A stretch of DNA of 17,567 nt, from contig RXOD01004872.1 of assembly GCA_005223375.1 (NCBI GenBank), positions 1-17,567 on the forward strand, written 5' to 3'. Below the pieces are notes generated by a model. That model saw only the letters and a list, made by a program, of their open reading frames with translations. It made no database searches and had not been told where the DNA came from. Shown here piece by piece: positions 14,858 to 17,567 of the stretch. Every line of letters begins with the position of its first letter. The first letter of the stretch is position 1. This DNA is from Amoebophrya sp. AT5.2 (Eukaryota; Sar; Dinophyceae; Syndiniales; Amoebophryaceae). Made by a program: the position numbers and the translations under genes.

Positions 14858-17388
14858 TTACGGACCCTTCATATTTTTCTTTTTCATCATCACACCTTTC
14901 ACGGCGGCGGCGCTCTGGCTGCGCTTGCTTTTCTTCGCGTCCTTGGGCTCCTCTTTTTCCACGATGCTAGCGCGGCGCTTGTTCGACTTCAGCGGCTTTT
15001 CCGGCAGGTTTTTCAGCGTCTCCGCAAACGGGTCGTCCATCAAGAGCTCGTCCATCTCCGACGCCAGGCCGTCCTTGGACATCAAGTACACGTCGTCCTC
15101 TTCCAGATTGAATTCGCGCAGCACTCGCGGAAGCAGGACGTTCCGGATGTTCTGCAACACATCCCCATCGGTGGAACAGGTGGGAGCGAAGTGCACCTTC
15201 TTCGGCCGGTAGCCGTCCAACCAGTGCAGCCGGCAGAGGTCAGTCAACAGCCCCTGCGCACGGCGGTGCGACTTCGCGCAGGCGACAAGCTCGTCGCTGC
15301 TGCGCCTGTAGAGCCCGTAGTTCGTAACGGCACGATGGCGGGAGATTCCGTGGGCGGCGTTGGGGTTTTCTACTACTCGGGGCTCGCGGAGTTTGTCGTC
15401 TTTTGCTGCAGCTTTCGCCTGCTTTTTGTTCTTCGCCGCGACGGCCGCGTCCTCCATCTTGTCACCGCAGTAGGAGACGCATTTGGCTCCGGGCAGGACA
15501 GCTGCGCGAACCGCCGCGATGGTCGCCGGATCCAGCTTGTTGTCGTCCATGTGGTACTGGAAGAACTTCTGCCGCATGCGCTGCGAGCACAGCTTCAGCA
15601 CGGTGGTCGTGATGCCGGGGTTTTCGTCCATGAAGTCCTCCAGCATGTGCACCTGCTCCTCGATCGAAGCAAACGGAAAGTGGGCAGCCGCGATCTCGTG
15701 CGAGTCGATCCACGCCCAATCGTAGTCGGGCAGGTGGAAGAAGTGGCCGCCGGATTCCGGAAACAACGTCTCGATCTTGCCGTCGTACAAGCTGTAGTGC
15801 CCGAGCATCCCGCCCCAGATCTTGGCTTCCTTCCGCAGGGTGGGAAGCCGGAATTGCTTCGGGGTGTCGGTTTCCTTGAACGCGACCCCGATCCCGTACG
15901 AGTTATCCATCCCGTGGCACATGATTGGCGGGCCGCCGTACCTGTTTTTGATGACGAAGAAGCCGGTCTTTTCCAGGCGGAACCGCAGCGCTTTTTTTTC
16001 GATCATTTCCATCCCACAACCCTCCCAGAAAGTTCGCTCAAGCGTGTCGAGGTGATGATGGATGCAGGTCTTTGCCACCACGCCCCTGTACCCCAGGTTA
16101 CTCGACTGGTGCGCCTTCCACGACCCATCCATCAGCACGTTGATAGCGTTCGTTTGCTTAGGGCTCCACTTCCCGGTCTCGAAATTCTTGGTCTCGTCGT
16201 TGAGGAATTCCTGGTAGTCGCGGAACTGCGACGTGAGGTAGCTGCTGATGGATCCCGAGGCCTCCCTGCCAACCATCTCCACCTCCTTCATGATCTCGTC
16301 GATTTGCTCGTCGGTGATATCATCGAACGGGTTCTCCGCTTGAATTATCCTCATGTACTTGAGCACCTCCTGTAGCGGTACCGGCCGCAGCTTTTCCGTG
16401 TGTTCCACGGTCTTCCAGGCTGCGCACCGCTTCGCCCAGTAGGATTTCAGCAGCCGCCGGCACTCCTTGCTCTGTTTGGAAGAGCCCGCGTTTGCGCGCG
16501 TAGTGTAGGTCACCTGCCGTTGAAAAATCTCCTCCGTTTCTTTTTCAAATAGCGGCTTGCTTTTGTTGTACCGCCAGCAGCGGCCGACGATGAAGAGGTC
16601 TTTTTTTTCGTGGTAGGCTTTCAGCCCGCTCTTGGCGTCCACAGACAAATCGAACGGCGGACGATCGCCGAAAATTTCGATCTGTTCGCTGTCCATTATG
16701 AATCGCTCGTGTTGGAGCGATTCCCACAGCCCAAACTGGGGGTCGTAGTTCTCGAAAAAAAACACGCTGACAATCCGCGGGAGCATTTTGAGCGCCACCT
16801 GCTCATATGCATCCCCGAAGTGCATCGTGGCCGCGACCCCAGCGCGCATCTCCCGCCAGTAGTGCTGCCGCCGCAAAGACAGCAAGTCCTGAATGTCGAC
16901 GGTCGAGCACACCGAGAGCCGATTCGCCTCTGGATCCAGGAATCTCCGCATCTGTTTCAGGATGTACGGCGACTGCATCTGGTCCGTGCACTGCGAGCTG
17001 TGGGCGTTGAGGGTCTCCAGCAATTGGAAAAACGAGAAGACCGGCTCGGAGCAGGTGATTTGAACCTTTCGCAGGTCCGCGCAAGCGACATCGAGGCGTT
17101 TATCCAGTTCCGTCGCCCAGCCCAAGAACTTCGCGCCCGCTTTAATGATTGGCTTTTCGTCCTCGAGCTCGGGAATCTCCAGCATCACGAAGTTGTAGTC
17201 CAGCTGCGGGAGAACTTCGCGGTCACCTCCTGCCCCGGACGGCAGCGCGTTCTTCTTGTTCCCTTTCTGCTCGAAGATGCTCATGCACCGGACCGCATGC
17301 CGGATTTGCGCCCAGTTCATCTCGAACGAAATCGACGCCAGCGTCGGACCGTGCCGCCGCGACTCGCTCCCGTGGACGAAGACGGAGA
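14858..17388 (-). CDS. Large uninterrupted protein, 820-843 aa, unknown family
   Basis: A single frame without introns runs to a stop at 14858. The first ATG is at 17320 (820 aa). The frame continues upstream for 22 more codons, including SVFVHGSESRRHGPTLASIS, to an acceptor-like ACTTCGCAG ending at 17389, so the true 5' exon may lie upstream and the entry may be 5'-partial. The sequence looks globular for about 600 residues and is rich in aromatics and His. Examples are VSVFFFENYDPQFGLWESLQ, AKTCIHHHLDTLERTFWEGC and HFFHLPDYDWAWIDSHEIAA. A Lys/Ala-rich linker follows (KNKKQAKAAAKDDK), then another folded stretch (YRPKKVHFAPTCSTDGDVL), and a Lys-rich C-terminus (SNKRRASIVEKEEPKDAKKS ending MMKKKNMKGP) that looks like a nuclear signal. 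I recognise no catalytic motif: no helicase, polymerase, kinase or transposase signature. GC-rich third positions match the other exons, so it is a genuine host-like gene. It could be a lineage-specific nuclear protein. Confidence 0.75.
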
Positions 17389-17567
17389 CTGCGAAGTGGA
17401 AGGTAGTAGTTGTTGCTTGGTTTCATTGATTCTAGTGCGGTTTCAGCTCGCAGACTATTCAGCAGAAGACTCTCAAAGATTGACGATCTCGCAAGATTGA
17501 TCATAAAATCAAGGGATTCCAGTGCGGTATCTGCGCTTCAGACTGTTCATGAGGGGGGGGGTATATA
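17389..17567. other. Right edge: likely intron or 5' leader of the minus-strand gene
   Basis: On the minus strand this stretch is AT-richer than the exon that follows, and it ends in CAACAACTACTACC then ACTTCGCAG, close to the A/C-rich intron ends seen in other genes here. It therefore reads as the 3' part of an intron upstream of the large gene. A short frame at 17223-17504 overlaps in another frame and is probably not coding. The very end has a run of nine G and TATATA. Confidence 0.4.

Noticed and set aside
14753..16375. Plus-strand open frame of 540 codons
   Set aside because: It is antisense to the 820-codon minus-strand gene. Its translation is rich in His, Val, Leu and Arg with no domain pattern, as expected when a GC-rich gene is read backwards.
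16610..17500. Plus-strand open frame of 296 codons
   Set aside because: Also antisense to the large minus-strand gene, with Arg- and Leu-heavy composition and no recognisable pattern.

Overview
The window reads as nuclear DNA of a microbial eukaryote. Genes are split by spliceosomal GT–AG introns whose reading phases close exactly. Exons are GC-rich, introns and spacers are AT-richer, and one gene encodes a mitochondrial outer-membrane assembly protein (SAM50). Spacing is compact, with about nine or ten genes in 17.6 kb. The lineage cannot be fixed from sequence alone. The two-part QxK nuclease-like gene and the compact intron-rich layout make an algal or alveolate-type protist my best guess (inference). 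I saw no tRNA, rRNA, CRISPR array or bacterial-style operon.

Left end (1-2.5 kb): a 55-bp minisatellite (about 61-310, with decayed flanks), then three small minus-strand genes. The first encodes a 77-aa helical protein. The second encodes a 157-aa protein with an N-terminal signal-like segment and internal Leu-rich repeats, and has a 19-bp direct repeat just upstream of its start. The third encodes a small, very basic protein faintly like ribosomal protein bL28.

Middle (2.6-12 kb): four minus-strand genes. The first is a six-exon SAM50/Tob55 gene (2645-5829, 482 aa). The second is a four-exon CRAL-TRIO/Sec14-type lipid-transfer protein (7161-9864, 656 aa). The others are a 93-aa and a two-exon 221-aa protein that I do not recognise. 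The spacer at 5830-7160 holds no convincing gene.

Right end (12.4-17.6 kb): a plus-strand gene (12989-14306, three exons, 341 aa) carries two D...QxK cores typical of PD-(D/E)XK nuclease folds, possibly preceded by one more exon. It converges on a large minus-strand open frame of 820 codons (843 if a likely upstream splice acceptor is used), which is unbroken over 2.5 kb and which I cannot assign.

The genes show no obvious shared pathway; this looks like ordinary compact gene territory. The points most worth checking are the duplicated nuclease core, the 820-codon orphan, the last SAM50 intron (open in frame over almost all of its 904 nt), and the duplicated splice acceptor and long hairpin in the first SAM50 intron.
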